Source: Fasciolopsis buskii | Taxonomy: Eukaryota; Platyhelminthes; Trematoda; Plagiorchiida; Fasciolidae | Length of the DNA: 64,000 bases | NCBI GenBank assembly: GCA_008360955.1 | Contig: LUCM01003807.1 | Location: forward strand, 7,328-71,327 | Reading direction: 5' to 3' | In this document: piece by piece, positions 24,968 through 39,900 of the stretch | Position numbering within the stretch: the first letter of the stretch is position 1 | Layout: every line of letters begins with the position of its first letter | The notes under the pieces: model-generated | Told to the model about the DNA's origin: nothing | Seen by the model: only the letters and a program-made list of their open reading frames with translations | Databases searched by the model: none | Position numbers and translations under genes: made by a program

Positions 24968-27900
24968 CAACCAAATAATTCATACCCGCTGGAATGCTGC
25001 TTCACAGGAGATTCGAAAGTTGTGCTCTTCATAAAGGAGATACTGCTTGTTGAATCAGAAGTATGGTTCGATTATGAATAAAGATGAAGACGGTGCTTGA
25101 GTCTGATGATTTTCATGCATGAGAGACAGTGACAATGCTGAATTAAACAATTATACTCACCGATTGTTTGACTGGATGACACCAGACATTGGATCAACCG
25201 TTACACAATCTTGTCGACCAATTCCATAGCGACTGGACTCGAGAAAACTGAATGGTATCGCTTTGGGGAGTTCACCCAACGTTTCTGCATCACTGCATTC
25301 TTGGTTAATCAGATTAACAGTCTCATGAACTGTATGTCCAACTAGAACCGGATGAAGTCTGACGCACGAACGATCGAATAAAATCAGCGGTTCCCGTGTG
25401 TTGCAGACGACCAGTAGCGGTACGGTGAATTGCAAATCGTCGACTGCCAAACGCCAAAATGATTCCGCCAAGCCCAAAGCGTTAGGGGTAAACTCAAATG
25501 TGACCTGTGGATATAAAGACATTTCCTCGCTTTTCAGTGAACCAATGCTATGATATGAAAACTAGCTCAGAATAAGACTTACCAAAGTCTATCCGTAGAG
25601 AAACTACGCATCGTGAGTATCACAACAGAGGAAAATTTGTACATCATTTCAGGGCCTAGTTCTTGTGAGTCCCGCTGCAAATCTTTTCGTTTTGTCCGTG
25701 CACAGGGACTGCGGAGTCAAAATGATGACGTTTGGGGCATATCCACTTGGCCCCAGATTTCCGTTCTTGCATTTTTCTACTCAAATTTATCACCCTTCTG
25801 TTTTCTGTTTTTAGTGTAAATAGTGTCATAACTGTCTGTCGGACAGCTTGAGTCAACTTTCTGAGGTTGTGCACTATTGGTTTTGAAATCTAGTACCATT
25901 CAGAATTAAAAATAGCAAAATATTGAACTGATATGGGAAAGGCGGTTGGTATAGGTCATTTTCGAGAAAGAATTCAACCCTTTAAAATTAGATATGCAAA
26001 CAAGACAATAGTCAACTCCGTTTTTTCATACTTTCTTATCCATATTCCGTAACTGTTAGCAACTAGACCTTTTCCGAGCTAGAATGGACTTATTCCGAAT
26101 GTGGGTGGTAGTTCGAAAATTTTGTCAACAAAAATTCATTTGGAACATTCCATTTTGTTGGAGAAAGAGTACCTCGGTTTTCTTCCCGGGCTCAATTATT
26201 CCACGTGAGCTGTTGCAAACCACAGATCGGACTTCTTTGACATCATTCGTGTCCTCGTTGACAATGGTGAACCGTACCTCATCTGCGGTCAGATTCGCAA
26301 TTGAAAACGTCCTGAAATTGTGAGGAAATGTAACTTGACTAGAAAAGGATTTACAAATTGGAACCAATGTGTGCGTCATTGCGCAAGCTTATTGTTTTAT
26401 ACAACAGAAATGGAAAGGCATCTGCTATGATTTTGTCTCGTCAATCAACTCCATCTCCAGTCCCAACTAACCCCAATGAAAAAGATCAAGTCGAGCAGAA
26501 ACAAAAGTTCGCTGATTAATCGAAATAAAATGTCTACATTAGGCTTCCATGATCAGCACTCATTGGTCGATTCTTTTGCGGGTAATTCGGTCCCTCGGCA
26601 TTAATGGACTTTCCTATGCGGCATTTTCACTCGGACTGTCGATTTTCGTAATCGGTGCGATATTACCGCAGTTGTGTTGATCTCAGATCCGATTAATGCT
26701 TATGAAGAGTTGATACCAACTACTCTCACATTTACTTTACGATGTCCCGGTATCTGCACTAAAAAGTCAAATGAACGCCGGGACAACGGAATGCGAAACG
26801 GACCCAATTAATAAAACAGGAGACGTACACAGTTTCACTGACCATGCATTGCTCCTGAGTAGTCAGAAAAACTTGGTGCATCTTTTTTTACTGCAAAGCA
26901 ACTGTGCCAAGAAAAATACAAGTAGGTATCGTGTCACATTCACGTATCTACTAGTGCTGCCGGTAGTCCACTGAAATCAAAGAACATACCAAAGAAGGCA
27001 TTAAGAACGGGGAAATACTTCATAATATGCACGTGGCGCCTAAGTAGCTACATATATACATATATTGTTTTCATGTAGTGGAAAAAAGCCCAATAAATGT
27101 TTGCATCAGATGCAAAATAGATAATGACCAAAACAGACTCACTGGCAGTGTTGAAATACATCACGTGAACTAGTAAGGTGCCTCGCACTACATTGACTAC
27201 CAAACAACGTTCATTTTCATCATTTTCTAACAGACGTAGGCTTTTTAGGGAAACTTTCTGTCTTCAACCGCGTGATAAAATACCATGAATTCGGTAAAGA
27301 CCAACTCATTCTGTCTCATTAAACCTGGTAAGTATCGATCGATAACTGTGATCAAAATTTAAACTGTGAATTGCTGTGCTACTACTACGAATTCTCCTTC
27401 ATTCGTCGGCATGCTCAAAATTGAACAATCTTTATGTTTGGACCTTTTACGTTTTACCGCTGCCGGAGATTTTACTCATGCTGATATACATTTCCTCAAA
27501 TATCTCGGACTGATAAGTACAACAAACTCAATTGGCGTAAGAAAGTCATTACTTATTTGTTAATGTGCTTGAAGTCTTGCTAATGCTAGTAACCACCAGT
27601 TGCTAGCTTTGACCACTCCGTCGAAAGTCTACTATAAAAAGTTGCATGTATACAAATACACACATTTGCTGTTGAGCCTGAGATAATATCCAAATACAAT
27701 ACATAGCAAAGGGTCTAACGTTGCTGAAGCAAATGGTAGGAAGTGATTTAACTGTTTTTTGTAATTCTGACATTTCGATACTCCGCGAACAGCTGACAAC
27801 CGACTTGAACTTTTGCTAAGACATTTGTTGCTCCCTTTTAATCCTCTTAGTTCGACCAACCAGGTACTCTGCTATATATCTGAATGGCTTCATAGCACTT

Positions 27901-30900
27901 GGAGATGGCTTCGCCGCTAAACACAAGTCAGATAGAAACAAAAATTTAAAAAATCGAAAAGCCATTTACAGAAGCTCTGTTTGGAAACAGCAATTGTCGC
28001 CAAATTTCGAGTCTAATAAAATGACTTTGTGACAGATGAGCGACACGGCGAGTATCCAGATTTACAGCCACAGAACTGAACAATTTTCTATCTCCCACAA
28101 AAAAATCCTTTACACCAGCGTATTTCACATTTGGTCTGAGTAACACGGAGAATCTGCTGCTTTCGGTACGGTCGAAGTGCTGGCAAATTTGAAATTCGTT
28201 TAAACATGCGAAAGTTCAGAACCCTCTGGATCTCAGCCATTGTTCTAAAGGTATATGTTATGTATTTGGCGAACTGACTAATGAGACCATCAAACACCGC
28301 GGCAAACCAGTTCCCACTATTTGAAAGCAAATTCTTCCTTGGATCAAAATACCATCGGTTGTTCCGACTCATCTCATTTAGCAGATTGTGATAGGCTCCA
28401 CATTTAGACGCCGTTGGCCACTTAATTGACTTAATCTTACTTTCATTTGGCAGACCTGGTAAAATTTGTCGTTTGTATCCATGCCATTATATGACATTAA
28501 ATAGCTCACATTACATAGATATATGTTACAGATCTAATCGCTAAAATTTGTTCTTTGTTGTGAATGAAATAGATCACTGCAAGGAAACTATCATACGGGG
28601 GAGACAGTTCACTAACGGTTCACATCTTGTCTGATTTTTTGTACATACACTGGAGAACAGATTTTGACCACTGTAACGTATCAGACTTCTGCTGACGCGA
28701 AATAAGTCATCTTTATCGATATGAATAACTGAGAATAAGCCTGTTCATCACCTTGTGTTTTTCTCGAGTTCTTGTAGAGCTATTCCATTAGAGTAGTGCT
28801 TTTAGCTGTATTAGTGGATGGAAAGTCCCCACTTGGTACAAAACTCGGGTTCGACTCAACTACTTTAATCTTTTGGATAAAACTGTTTTGCCGACAGAGC
28901 TCTGTTTATTACGCTGAATGGTGAGGCATCTGTTTCCATTTTTATTGATTCCGACTCACTTCAAAGCTCATTCGCTTCAAATTCCCTTCCCTCTTGATTT
29001 TCAATATTTATCAAATGCTACAAGTAATCCATTTTCTGAACTTCTTGCTTCTTTACCTTCCGTTACTCGACGGTCTTCTGTATATGACCTATCTCTAAGT
29101 TAATCCAAATGCGAGGAGGTTTTACTTTCACCTCGTGAAAGTACTCGGCGATATTCAATTGATAGTACATGTTCGTCGTTTTTCATTACTAGATAAGCGA
29201 TCCCCGTGACTAGACATTCGAATTCCTCGAGGTTATCATTGCGGAAGGTCTCATATTCATAGCGTATAGTTGCTGTTTGAAAACCAGATTATCACGGTTC
29301 CTATCTCTAGCAGCTTCAGACAATAGTCTGAACTCCAGTTCGATTTTTACCCTGCTTACTCAAACAAGAATGATCACACGGTCATCGGTCGACCTTCGTT
29401 ATTTGTCGTAAACGCTTTATGTGTAGGCCCTTTCAAGTTAGAGCTCTTTGGTCGATTGTTTCTGGTATCTCGGACACACTCTCTTCTTCCGTCTTCGTTT
29501 GGAGCACCGTCTTCGCCAGCCTTTGAAAGTCCCATGAAAATCAGACCATTTGCATTTTGGTCCCTGGGCTAAGGCGAACAGCTGACTCAGACTTTCCTCT
29601 CCGACTAGGAATCTATCGGAATCTTGGCTTATGCGTCATTCATCTTAATGCCAAAAGGGTTTCTCAGCCAATTCTGTCACCTGGCGCAATCCTGTTCCAT
29701 TCTTGTGTGACTCATCGTGGCGACACAAAGTAGTCTTGACTTTCGCCATCGGCTGGCAGCCTAGTCTTGGATCCTAAATTTCAGATTCCGCAGACTGTCC
29801 ACAACGTAAATCCGGTCCTTCTCATACCCGAACAACTATCTACAGATCATCTGTCATTGCCCTTCCTAGTTTTCTCAATATCCTATTACTGACGATTGGT
29901 GAGCTCAAGAAGCAATTATTTCCAAGCTTACATCAAATACGATGTTTCTTTTACACTGTTCACCGGAAAAATCAGTGAAACTGAAGTGCGAAGCTCTGTG
30001 TATAATGCCCCATGGAATTCTATGCTCAAAATTCATCCTTCGGAACTAATAAAGCCCCAATTCGGATACCGGATATTAGTATCGCCCTGATTAGTTTAAT
30101 TGTCTGATTGGTTGTGCACGCGTGGAAGCAAACTGAGAAGATATTTCGTACTTTTAGCCACTAGATGTTGTTTCATCTGTAAGAAAAGGCCAATATCTCC
30201 GTCTTGTCTATTGTTTTGAAAATTGGTATCGAGACAATACCATAGTTACCCCACCTACGGCTTGGTCCTGTCAGATTTACTATGACTTTAATCTCCAGGG
30301 GACAGATTATTTTTTCGCAAGTCACCTATTGTGTCGCTTCAATTGAAACAGTCATAAAATGAACAACTAAAAAACGAAACAAGAAAGTGAAAAATCGAAT
30401 CTTCCTCCGTACTTGGAATTCTTCACTCCCACTCCGACCGTATGAAATTCGATCACACGCGTGCTCGGATCCAGTGACGTACCCGGAGGTGCACCCAGCG
30501 GTCCAGGAAGTTCCGGATTACGGCGTCCGGAACTCAGGTAGTCTGATTCCATTAGATCTAAGAATATGTATGACTGTTGTGCTAGGCCCGAAAGAGGTAT
30601 GATGGGGTTGCGTTTCACGGTCGTTTTGCTGCCGTTTTCTGTTGGGCTGACCAGATTATCAATGCGGCCAACCAGTTGTGCCTCAAATTCTCCGGCCAAC
30701 AATGGATAGAATGTGACCTTGAGTGAAAACACCGGTAAGCTTAGTTTTCACGAATAAACTTCACTAAAATATATATATATATATCGTCCCGTAAGGTAAG
30801 TAGTATTGGAAGCAATATGTCGGAATGTTTTTATCAGAATATTATGTGCGCAGGTAATTTATTTGATTGTTTAGTTTTCAAACTGATACTGGTTAAATTT

Positions 30901-33900
30901 CTCATTGCAGGTTTTCTAGTTGCAGTAACCCCTGAGAAAACACAAACATAATGCACGCACGTTATATCATCACACTTATGCAATTTTTTACCCTATTCGA
31001 ACCGAACAAGAAATAAAACGACTAAATCTACTACCTGCCCACCGGTTTTTGGTACCGTAGACAGTAAACTACCTGGATAGGAATCAGGTTATAAGACTCA
31101 CACGGTCTATTGTAGAGGATGGTGCATTCGCCCGTCGGACGAAAGACACCACCGTTCTATACAATGTCTGCGTATTCTTGAACCAGAAAGTATATTTCAG
31201 AAAAAAACCTTAAGAGATCCGCCACACTTTGAAAAATACCTCCGCTATTCGTTGCGACCACCGTTCTCCATCTTCCTATAATCAGTGTTATTTTATTGTA
31301 TGAATCGAGTAGCTAAGGTGCTACAATAATCTCGTTGAAACTAGCTGATCCTCTCATACACGGCAATCCCAGTATTTTATCGAGACATTTTTATCCCATT
31401 GTATTATTCGTGTCTCATTAGATTGAGTAGGATATTCGTACCAGCTCACAGTAGCATAGCTGTTATCTCAGAAGCCGGGATAGTTCCTGAAATCAATTGT
31501 CTGCGCATTTTCGGAGTTCTCAGTTATTCACCCTGCTCTTCATCACCTTACTCTTCTTTTTCTATAGATGAACTTTTTCGGCTTCCCTAATTTTCCCTTG
31601 TTTTGGGTAAGGGTCCAGGTTTACAGCGGAAATGATTGCTTCGAATTCGACAGGTCCATCATGTCGAAAACGCGTGTTTATGAAGACATTCCCTCTTACC
31701 TATCTATGCACTAATGATGGCAACTCAGCCACTGCACCAACGGTGCAGCTTTTTCAGCATACGGGAGATGATGATCTCGGACACTCCACCTTCAGTCAAC
31801 TGGGCCCTTCATTTCAAATGCCCTACCATTATTTTGAGTGCACGCACGTTATGGTTAAACGTCTCAGTTACGGGATAATAGTCTAAGAGCCAATAATCAT
31901 AAGAGCTGGTATTCTCAACATAGTCTTAGAAGGCATGAACGATAGAAATTTTTTAAGTGGAACACTCCGAATTTTCGTACGGAGCCCTACTTGAATGTGC
32001 ATGCTTGCATTATCTTAATAACAACTTGGGGAAAACACAGGACAAAGTAAGCGAGTGGCGTTATCTCTGACCGTTGTTTTATAAATGACTGAAGCACAAA
32101 GTATATTGGACAGGTCGAGTTCGGGTAAACTGTCTGTTGACACGCTGTCTACCTAAATCCCTAAGGCACAGGTACACTTGGCCACAGTTATTCAGTGGGA
32201 AACGGGTAATGCTAATGACGTGCCAAGGCTTGTCAATGATAGCCACGTGGACACTCGATGCGTTGTCATCGGCAGATTTACGTTTCCTTAACCCAAGCGA
32301 AAACAGTTATTGCCAGCTCTCACGGTAAATTTATACCAGCTTACACGTTTATATTATGATCCTATATGCTTAGAAGGAAACGAAAGGTCGAAAGTTGGCG
32401 TACTGTTTTCAAGTTCTTCGTGATTCCATAGAACACAGAGAAAAGACTAAAACATTTCAAAAAGATGGCAAGTTTGCGCACGGAGTGTCCCGATGTTCAT
32501 CAGACTTTGGTATGCTTATGGGGTTAGGCTTACCATTTGCAGCGTAATATTACCATGACTCTCATAAACACACTTTAAAACTTTAGGAAATGGTTTGTGA
32601 CAATTTCGTAGTCGAAAACGCCACAATGCCACTGAGGCATCAGGCCCAGCTCAATTTCAACTGCTTTACATTCTCTAGCCAGTTTTTATTTCAGCTTCGT
32701 ACTCGAAACGACTTTTGTGGATTTTGTGCGCGGATAATCATTATCGAGACGACGAAGCCAAAGTATCCGAAAGGTACATTTCATTTAAATCCGAGAATGG
32801 ACCCATTTTGAGCAAACGCAGCACTAAATTGCACATACATATTGTTATCGCATCAGGTAGCCCCTGCGGGACAAAAATTCTGAATTTATTAAAGAGAATA
32901 TGGGAAAGCCTATAGAAGCCAAGAAGTGATGTGTTCAATCTCTCTATGGCAAAAAACGTTCAAGGTTACACTGTCTTAGCTTACCTTGAAGAGTTCACGA
33001 TAACCTATGAAAATATACGTAACGCTGCATACTTGGTTGTGTCATCATTTCGGAACCACGAAAAAACAACTTGGGTGTATGTAAATATTAATCGTAAATT
33101 CACAAAACCGTGTCTCCTTCACAAAATTCGATGCAACCATGCCAACAGTAAATTGTGAAAGAGTTTTTAGATAGATGGTACCACCAATAGGACAGCCGCG
33201 CAAACATGTCCACGTGGATGGGTCCTATCTCAAATCCATTAGAACGAAATACCCGAGACGCGTCTGGTGGTTGTTTCGAATAGTTTAGACATTTCTGAAG
33301 CAAGAATATGCCTCTGGGGTACAATTAAAGTCGGTCTCACTGGCTGATACACAGTAATACATTTCTTGACTGTCCATCTTGATCTCCTCGAGTGGGTCGG
33401 TCACATACCTAGATACTGCAACACACATCTTCATACAAACAACTAGTATTCCTTGTTGTCATCACATAGGTAACACTGATGGTGTTTTGAATCTGCAGGA
33501 TGTGACAGTCGGAAGTTTACTAAGTTACCATCGCCTTTTTTAATGACTTACAATTTTCTTAAATTTCTCCACTGTGCTCTAGTTATCCATTTAGAAAAGA
33601 AGCTACATGGTAATAATAGACCGTATTTTGTTCCCGTAGGCTATCTATTTAACAAAATATCTAAATATAGGTGCCACTGAATTCCCTTCTGTCAAAACAT
33701 TTACATATAGTACCATTGTGGACAGATGAAAAATGCCGAGCGTATTTCATATAAGCTTTGACGGCTGAGCTAGTTTCTTTGACTCCCCGACTTATCTTAA
33801 ACATACTTCGAGGCAAAACACCATTTGCCGTTTTCGGCACAATGCAAAAGATCACACATGACTTTTGGGGAGTACTTTTTATCTGCCCATATCTAACATT

Positions 33901-36900
33901 ATGAACTATCGTCCGTGTCATCATTTACCGCGGTTCGCACATCTTTGGTTACTATTATGTAAACATTACATAGTTGGTTTTGTCTACCGCTGACCTGGAT
34001 AAAGCCTGATTTTCCAGGGAAGATTTCACCGGCTGAAGGGGCCACAGCAAATGGGACCAGATCCGACTCCCATTCATCAGTATCTGTGAATTGTGATCCT
34101 CGTTCCGTTCGTATTGACAACAATTTCACCATCCAGTGATAGCTAAGGGTTACTAGCCCGGAATTTGTAAGTTCGAATCTGAAAATGGAGTATAGTGACA
34201 ATGAATCTAAACATCAACCAAACTGGATAATCTGCACCACGACCTGGCGTATGAAACGTTTCTCCAGGCAACCAAGTAGGAATCAGCCACAAATTATGCA
34301 GCCCATGGTCGCCAAGACCAACCCTATTTTCCCCTGAGTGATTACTTAAGCTATAATATATCGCATATATATATATATACTGCATGAAACTGAACAGTTT
34401 TCTATTCGTACTCATGTGCATTCCATATACAGTAAGGAGCTAGAAAAAGCCCAATCGTATCAGTATCTTTTGAAGTAACTCACGTTTGTGCCACAATTTG
34501 CGCAAAGCTACTATATCAAATTTGATATTTGGTTATCAACTCTAACTACCTCAATTTAACTAACAGGTTTGCAGTGTCAATGAATCTACTTACGACTTTA
34601 AAGACATTTTTATAAGAAACCATTTCTACTTATGGTGACCGATTTCGTGATTATACAATCTCACGTTCATTTAAGTCTTCAAATTTAATGAGTCTAAAAT
34701 GGCATTCTTGTTACTCAGTGGTGCATATCGTCACCTTTATGTTAATTCCACCTAAAGATATCGGTTTTGCTCATTACTTTATCCCAAAGGATTAAGGAGT
34801 TTTGCACCTGGTGACAGTAGCCGAATAGTCTAATGACCCAGTAAGTTGTATGCAGGTGCGCACACGTTTGCGGTCAGAAACGTTCCATCTAGCTAGGTCG
34901 TAGATCTTACGCAGGCCACGGTAATGGATAGAGAAGTGACTGTATTGGTCCTTGATGGTCAATGAAGGAAACAGTAAGACTACTAACAACTGACCCAAAC
35001 GTTTAGCAATCTGTCTCAATAAATGCCGGAATATCTGCATGCCATCGAATGCAAGTGATTCGATTTATATACAGGGTATTTCATTTTAAACGAGAGTATT
35101 TTGTCGGTTAAACTACATTCTGCACCGGGCAAATTAGGGAAAAATTCATCGGACTCTCGATTTTCGGCCTTGATCACCCAGACTCCATTAATTGCATACT
35201 TGCTCAGTTCTTGTCACTGAAATTTAAGGTGGCACCAAGGTTTGTCGATGCATGCACGGAGCATTATATGAACACTTTCCGCTTTAGAACACAAGAGTAT
35301 ATGGACTAAAATGCTTGACTTGGTATTCCTGCTATTGAGCAAAAAAGCCGAAACTTCTTGACAATGGGCTGAAGATTCGATTGCCTAGTCAGTGGGAATC
35401 CTAGAAATTTAGTCGACATCCCATTTTATCCACCATGTGCATACTGTGGCCACGGAGCATCACGAGGTCGCTAGAGAGAACAAGGTAAAATTTATTAACA
35501 ACAATTCGACGTTGTATTGCTGGAAATCTAGTATCGATAAACACTGATAACCGATGGGCCGGCGACTGTCCTTCACTAATTTATAGTCATTCCGATATGA
35601 TGTCTAGTAACTCACGTGTTTTAGAACCTCAGCGGCAAAACCCATTACTTAGGTAGCCCAATGAATTGCCGTGGCATTGTTAAATCCCCTCGATTTCAAC
35701 GACAGAGCAATAAGGGTGTGCATTCATTCAGGCTCCATCACACTCGCTGATGCATCCGCTCAGACATGCGCACGCGCATACATATATACCTAGCTGCAGC
35801 AAGGTTGTGGTGTCTGAGTATCAATCTGTTCATCCCGGTTTTGATATCAAGTCAGTTTATTTGTACGCTCAGGTTTGTTGATTAACCAGTTCTGACCGTT
35901 TCATTAATGCGGACCGTTCAATAGACGCTCATATTTGCGGCCGTGTCGCCGTTCTGCTTCAAGTATTGATCAAACGCTGCATAACAGGTAGACATTGGGG
36001 ATTTTGCAGGTGTTTTATAAAAAAAAACACTAGTGTTAAACATACTTTTACACGACTAATGGTAATTTGGAAGAAAGCCTCTCTAATCAAGATAACACGT
36101 TCATTAATCTACGGTGAAATGCAACATAGAGCTTCTCGAAAAACTAACATTCCTTGACATTGTTTATTTCCTTACAACTGAAAGAATATCTTCATTACGA
36201 CAAAGACAATTTCTTCTATTCATAGTGGATTCTATTTTGATAAGTTGAAAAGATATCCTCCATTTTTCCTTATTTCAGTGGACAATCTAAACGGATTTAG
36301 GGGGGTGGGACAACGTTTTAGACGAACTATCGCGTAAAAATGTTATTTTTGAAAGCGTTTCAGAAGTCACAATTGGTACATACTCACCAACCAAATAAAT
36401 GGTTCGCTGACCAGTTAAGTTAAAATAAGCCAGTTAATAAATAAGTAATTTCAGCCTATAAATCTAGGCGTAGGTGCAGGTAGAATATTTGATAAAACGA
36501 GTGCTTCTGTTAGAGTAACGACCTAAACGACCTTTCTGACTATAAACCAGGGCAAATTATAAGGCCCTTCCAAACAAGTTTATGGAATCTTCACACTTTG
36601 TTAAGACTTCATTTTTCATGCTCAAATGAGTTTGCTTGGACAATAACGGTCAACTATATCTCAATGGTATAAATGCAGTCTGCAGACAGATAAATTAAGA
36701 TAAAGATGTAAATAAATTAATGACATTTGCCAACATTATGTTTCCTTGTAAGCACGTGTGCTATTATGTACTTGAATCCAATAAGAAACTGCCCTATTCA
36801 TAACCTTTAAAGGTTATGAATACGGTTGTCCAGATTTTTTCCTACATCCTAATTGCATGGGATGATAGGTTAACGCTGTCAAAACCAATACCACCCGAAT

Positions 36901-39900
36901 GAATTTGAAAACCGGAAAGTTGGATTCAGTAACAGAACGAAAAATACAATGCGTTGGTGTCACACTCTTATTGTTTCTCCCTTGCCATCACTTACATATT
37001 GGCTAAAACAGTCCCAATTTCTCCGTTAGTAAAAAATAATTTGATTCTTAATAAGGACGAATCCGACTATGTTAAGTGAGGTTATACGACTAGGACTCCT
37101 AATGTCTGGACGTTCTTCCCTATTTCCCCTCCCGAGTATCACTTAGATCGAACTTCTATACCCCTATTTTACATAATGGGTCGAAAATTTAATTAATTGT
37201 ACGACTGCCTAACTATTGTTTTCACTATAGCAATATTATCTGCATCATACCGGAATATTCTCCGTTGGAACATCATTGTGTCTCGGAAACGGATGGTTTC
37301 CACATCACAGCTGTACTGAGCGAAGTCTGCCACAGCCGAGATTAGCAGATCGATTGGTTTCGGATCTGCGCGGTCTGGGTATTCATCAAACGTGGGTTCC
37401 GGTTCCACTTCGGTCACTTTCTGTTTTCTCCGAATGACCTCGTACACGGACCCAAATTCAGAGACCTCTTGATCTGTCGACCCATTTCGACTGATTGATA
37501 TTTGTGATTCCGTTCGACTTTCCGCGTTTGAATGATGTGCCAAATCCGGGCGGACCTTTGAGCTGCATAACAGGGGTAGTAATAAATTATTATGCTGGCG
37601 GAATGATTTGCATCGAAAATTCTGCTCAAATAGTCGGCGATCTTATCTCGCCTATCGTGATTGGTTCATCTGTCTGAATGAGAAAAACTGTTTAAGTAGT
37701 TATAATTTCATCAATATCACAAATTTCACATAGGATATTTGATAATGATAACCAAACCAATATGACATTTCATGATTTCTAGCTCAGTCTGTTCCCGTTT
37801 TGTAATCCAAATTGTTGAAGTTCTCTCACCAACGAAAATCGATCGCCAACATGTAACCAGTTGACAGCTTTGCCAGATCGGTGTTTCCCTTTGCTCCAGA
37901 GAGCTCCCAGCTGTGACTTAATTATAAGCAATTCAACAAAGCACCTACAAAACAATCAGTACACCTCCCTAACATTTATCTGGTCCTAAACTAAGAGAAC
38001 GTGCCGTCCTGAGTTGTCTAACTTTTTCTGTTAGTGTGCCCAATGACTCCCTTCAGTTTGCGCACAAGCACGTTCACTTTGGCTGCGGTGGCTTCTTTGG
38101 TACATAATATCATCAAATCCTTGGATTTATCAGGCGAATATGTCCGATGCGCTTTCTTAGATTTTTCATCTGCGTTCCACTCTATTCCACGGTAATTACC
38201 TCGTCGCAAACTGGAAAAGTTCGGGTATCCCAAAAGTCCCTTGGCATGGTTATCAGACTACTTCACCTACAGACCTCAATGCACAAGACCGGGGCGAAAA
38301 CGTCTAGCCCGTTTGGTAAATAGTTCTGTATTCCTTCAAGGAGCTATCCTTTATACTTATTTGCTTTCAACATACATCAGAGACCTAGATACTAGATCCC
38401 CTGGTCAATTAATCAAACAGGCGAACGATGTTGCTTTTTGTCAGTCTTTATCTGGAACCGAATATTTCCTGAACTTTTCCAACAACTTACCTCTGCTCTA
38501 CAGTTTTCTATTCGCTCTGACTTAAATCCTAAATTATCAAAATGTGTTGAATGTTTGTTTGCTTCTCGGTCTGCTTACCCGACTGACCCTTCTTTCATAA
38601 ACAATGAACCACTCATTTGGGCAGATTCTGTCAAATACTTAGCAATTACTATTGATAAAGCATTAAAACGGTCCTCTCACATCTTCAGTTATGCAAAAAT
38701 CCTTAGAAGACTCTCATTCCACATAAAAAGACTGCGGAATTTCCAGGTTAACCAAAACCACCTAATTTGTTTACCAGTGTATTTTCCCGCTCTCCTCTAT
38801 TGTTACGTTCTCACTTTTGCTGATTTACTTAAGAAGGACTTCAGAACCCTTCGTCATGGTTTGTAAATTATTAGTGGTGTATCTTACCATTGCAAGAAAT
38901 CAGTACCAAACTCCGTTATATATACACTTCCGCGTGGAAACGATTTGCACATAAAATTCTTTTGGATCCATCCCATTCTTTTATAAATGCATGTTCTACC
39001 TTCCACTCCATACCCACTCGCATAAATACCTGTAGGAACTCAACTGTTCACTACCTAACACGAATTCTCACCAATGGAGAACAGACCATGACTGATTTCC
39101 AATCAATCTCTAGTGTAATTTAAATGCTCATACTTCACGTCCTTTTTCAACTCTGTATTTTGTTCAGTTGACGAATACATCCTTTTTAGCTGGAATGCAA
39201 ACACCTATCTTCGCGAAAGTTCAAACAACACAATACATTACAATTATTTCCTTTGGGCATGAGTAAAACAACGCGTTGATGATAAACTGCATGAGCTCGG
39301 CTAGAAACTGAGGCCACCTTTGGCAGAGCACGACTTCGATAAATCACTTAGTTCCTTATGGTCTTGTCAATAGGAGAGAACCCGATGCAACCAATAGAAA
39401 CCAGAGGGATAACAATACGTTATAGAAAACGTTCGGTATGTACGCTGTTATAGCACTTTTGAACACCTATTTGGTGGTTTTACACTACGAATGTATATGT
39501 AAAATTGGAATAGTGTATCTCGGATCTACGAAATATCCGATTCAGGTCATTTGGCAGGGCCATAGTAAAAGCGTGTATATGCATACATTCATATAGTTCC
39601 ATACTGTCTCGCATTTCATAAAATTTGCGGCTTGTGTGCATTCCGATCAGAATGCCAAAACTAACAACTCACACATCGATAGGAGCATCCACCCACTGGA
39701 TAATTTGTTTTGAATCATCCCAGTCCATTGGCTGTTGAAAGAGAAAAAACCAAGAACTGGATTTTTAGTGTATGAAAACAAGGCCTAACAATCAAACAGA
39801 TGACATGTAAGGAATGTTCTATCGTCTCTCTACTTCCATCAAATTCCGTCCGTTTATGGACAAACGGGACGAAAATGTGTATCAGAGGCATATTTCGCTC

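Noticed and set aside
24349..25081. Long ORFs on both strands (227 and 112 codons)
   Set aside because: They are mostly read-through of (TA)n tracts giving Tyr-Ile runs, plus the duplicated unit; no protein-like feature.
27946..28372. Two overlapping minus-strand ORFs
   Set aside because: They use the same DNA in different frames, show no recognised motif, and are not needed for HYDIN.
28790..28870. tRNA-like string with GGGTTCGACTC
   Set aside because: No acceptor stem, no A tail and no match to the other repeats that I can see.
33661..33924. Minus-strand ORF just downstream of the HYDIN exon at 33995
   Set aside because: It begins after the donor that joins correctly to the next exon and shows no ASH motif; it is intron sequence.
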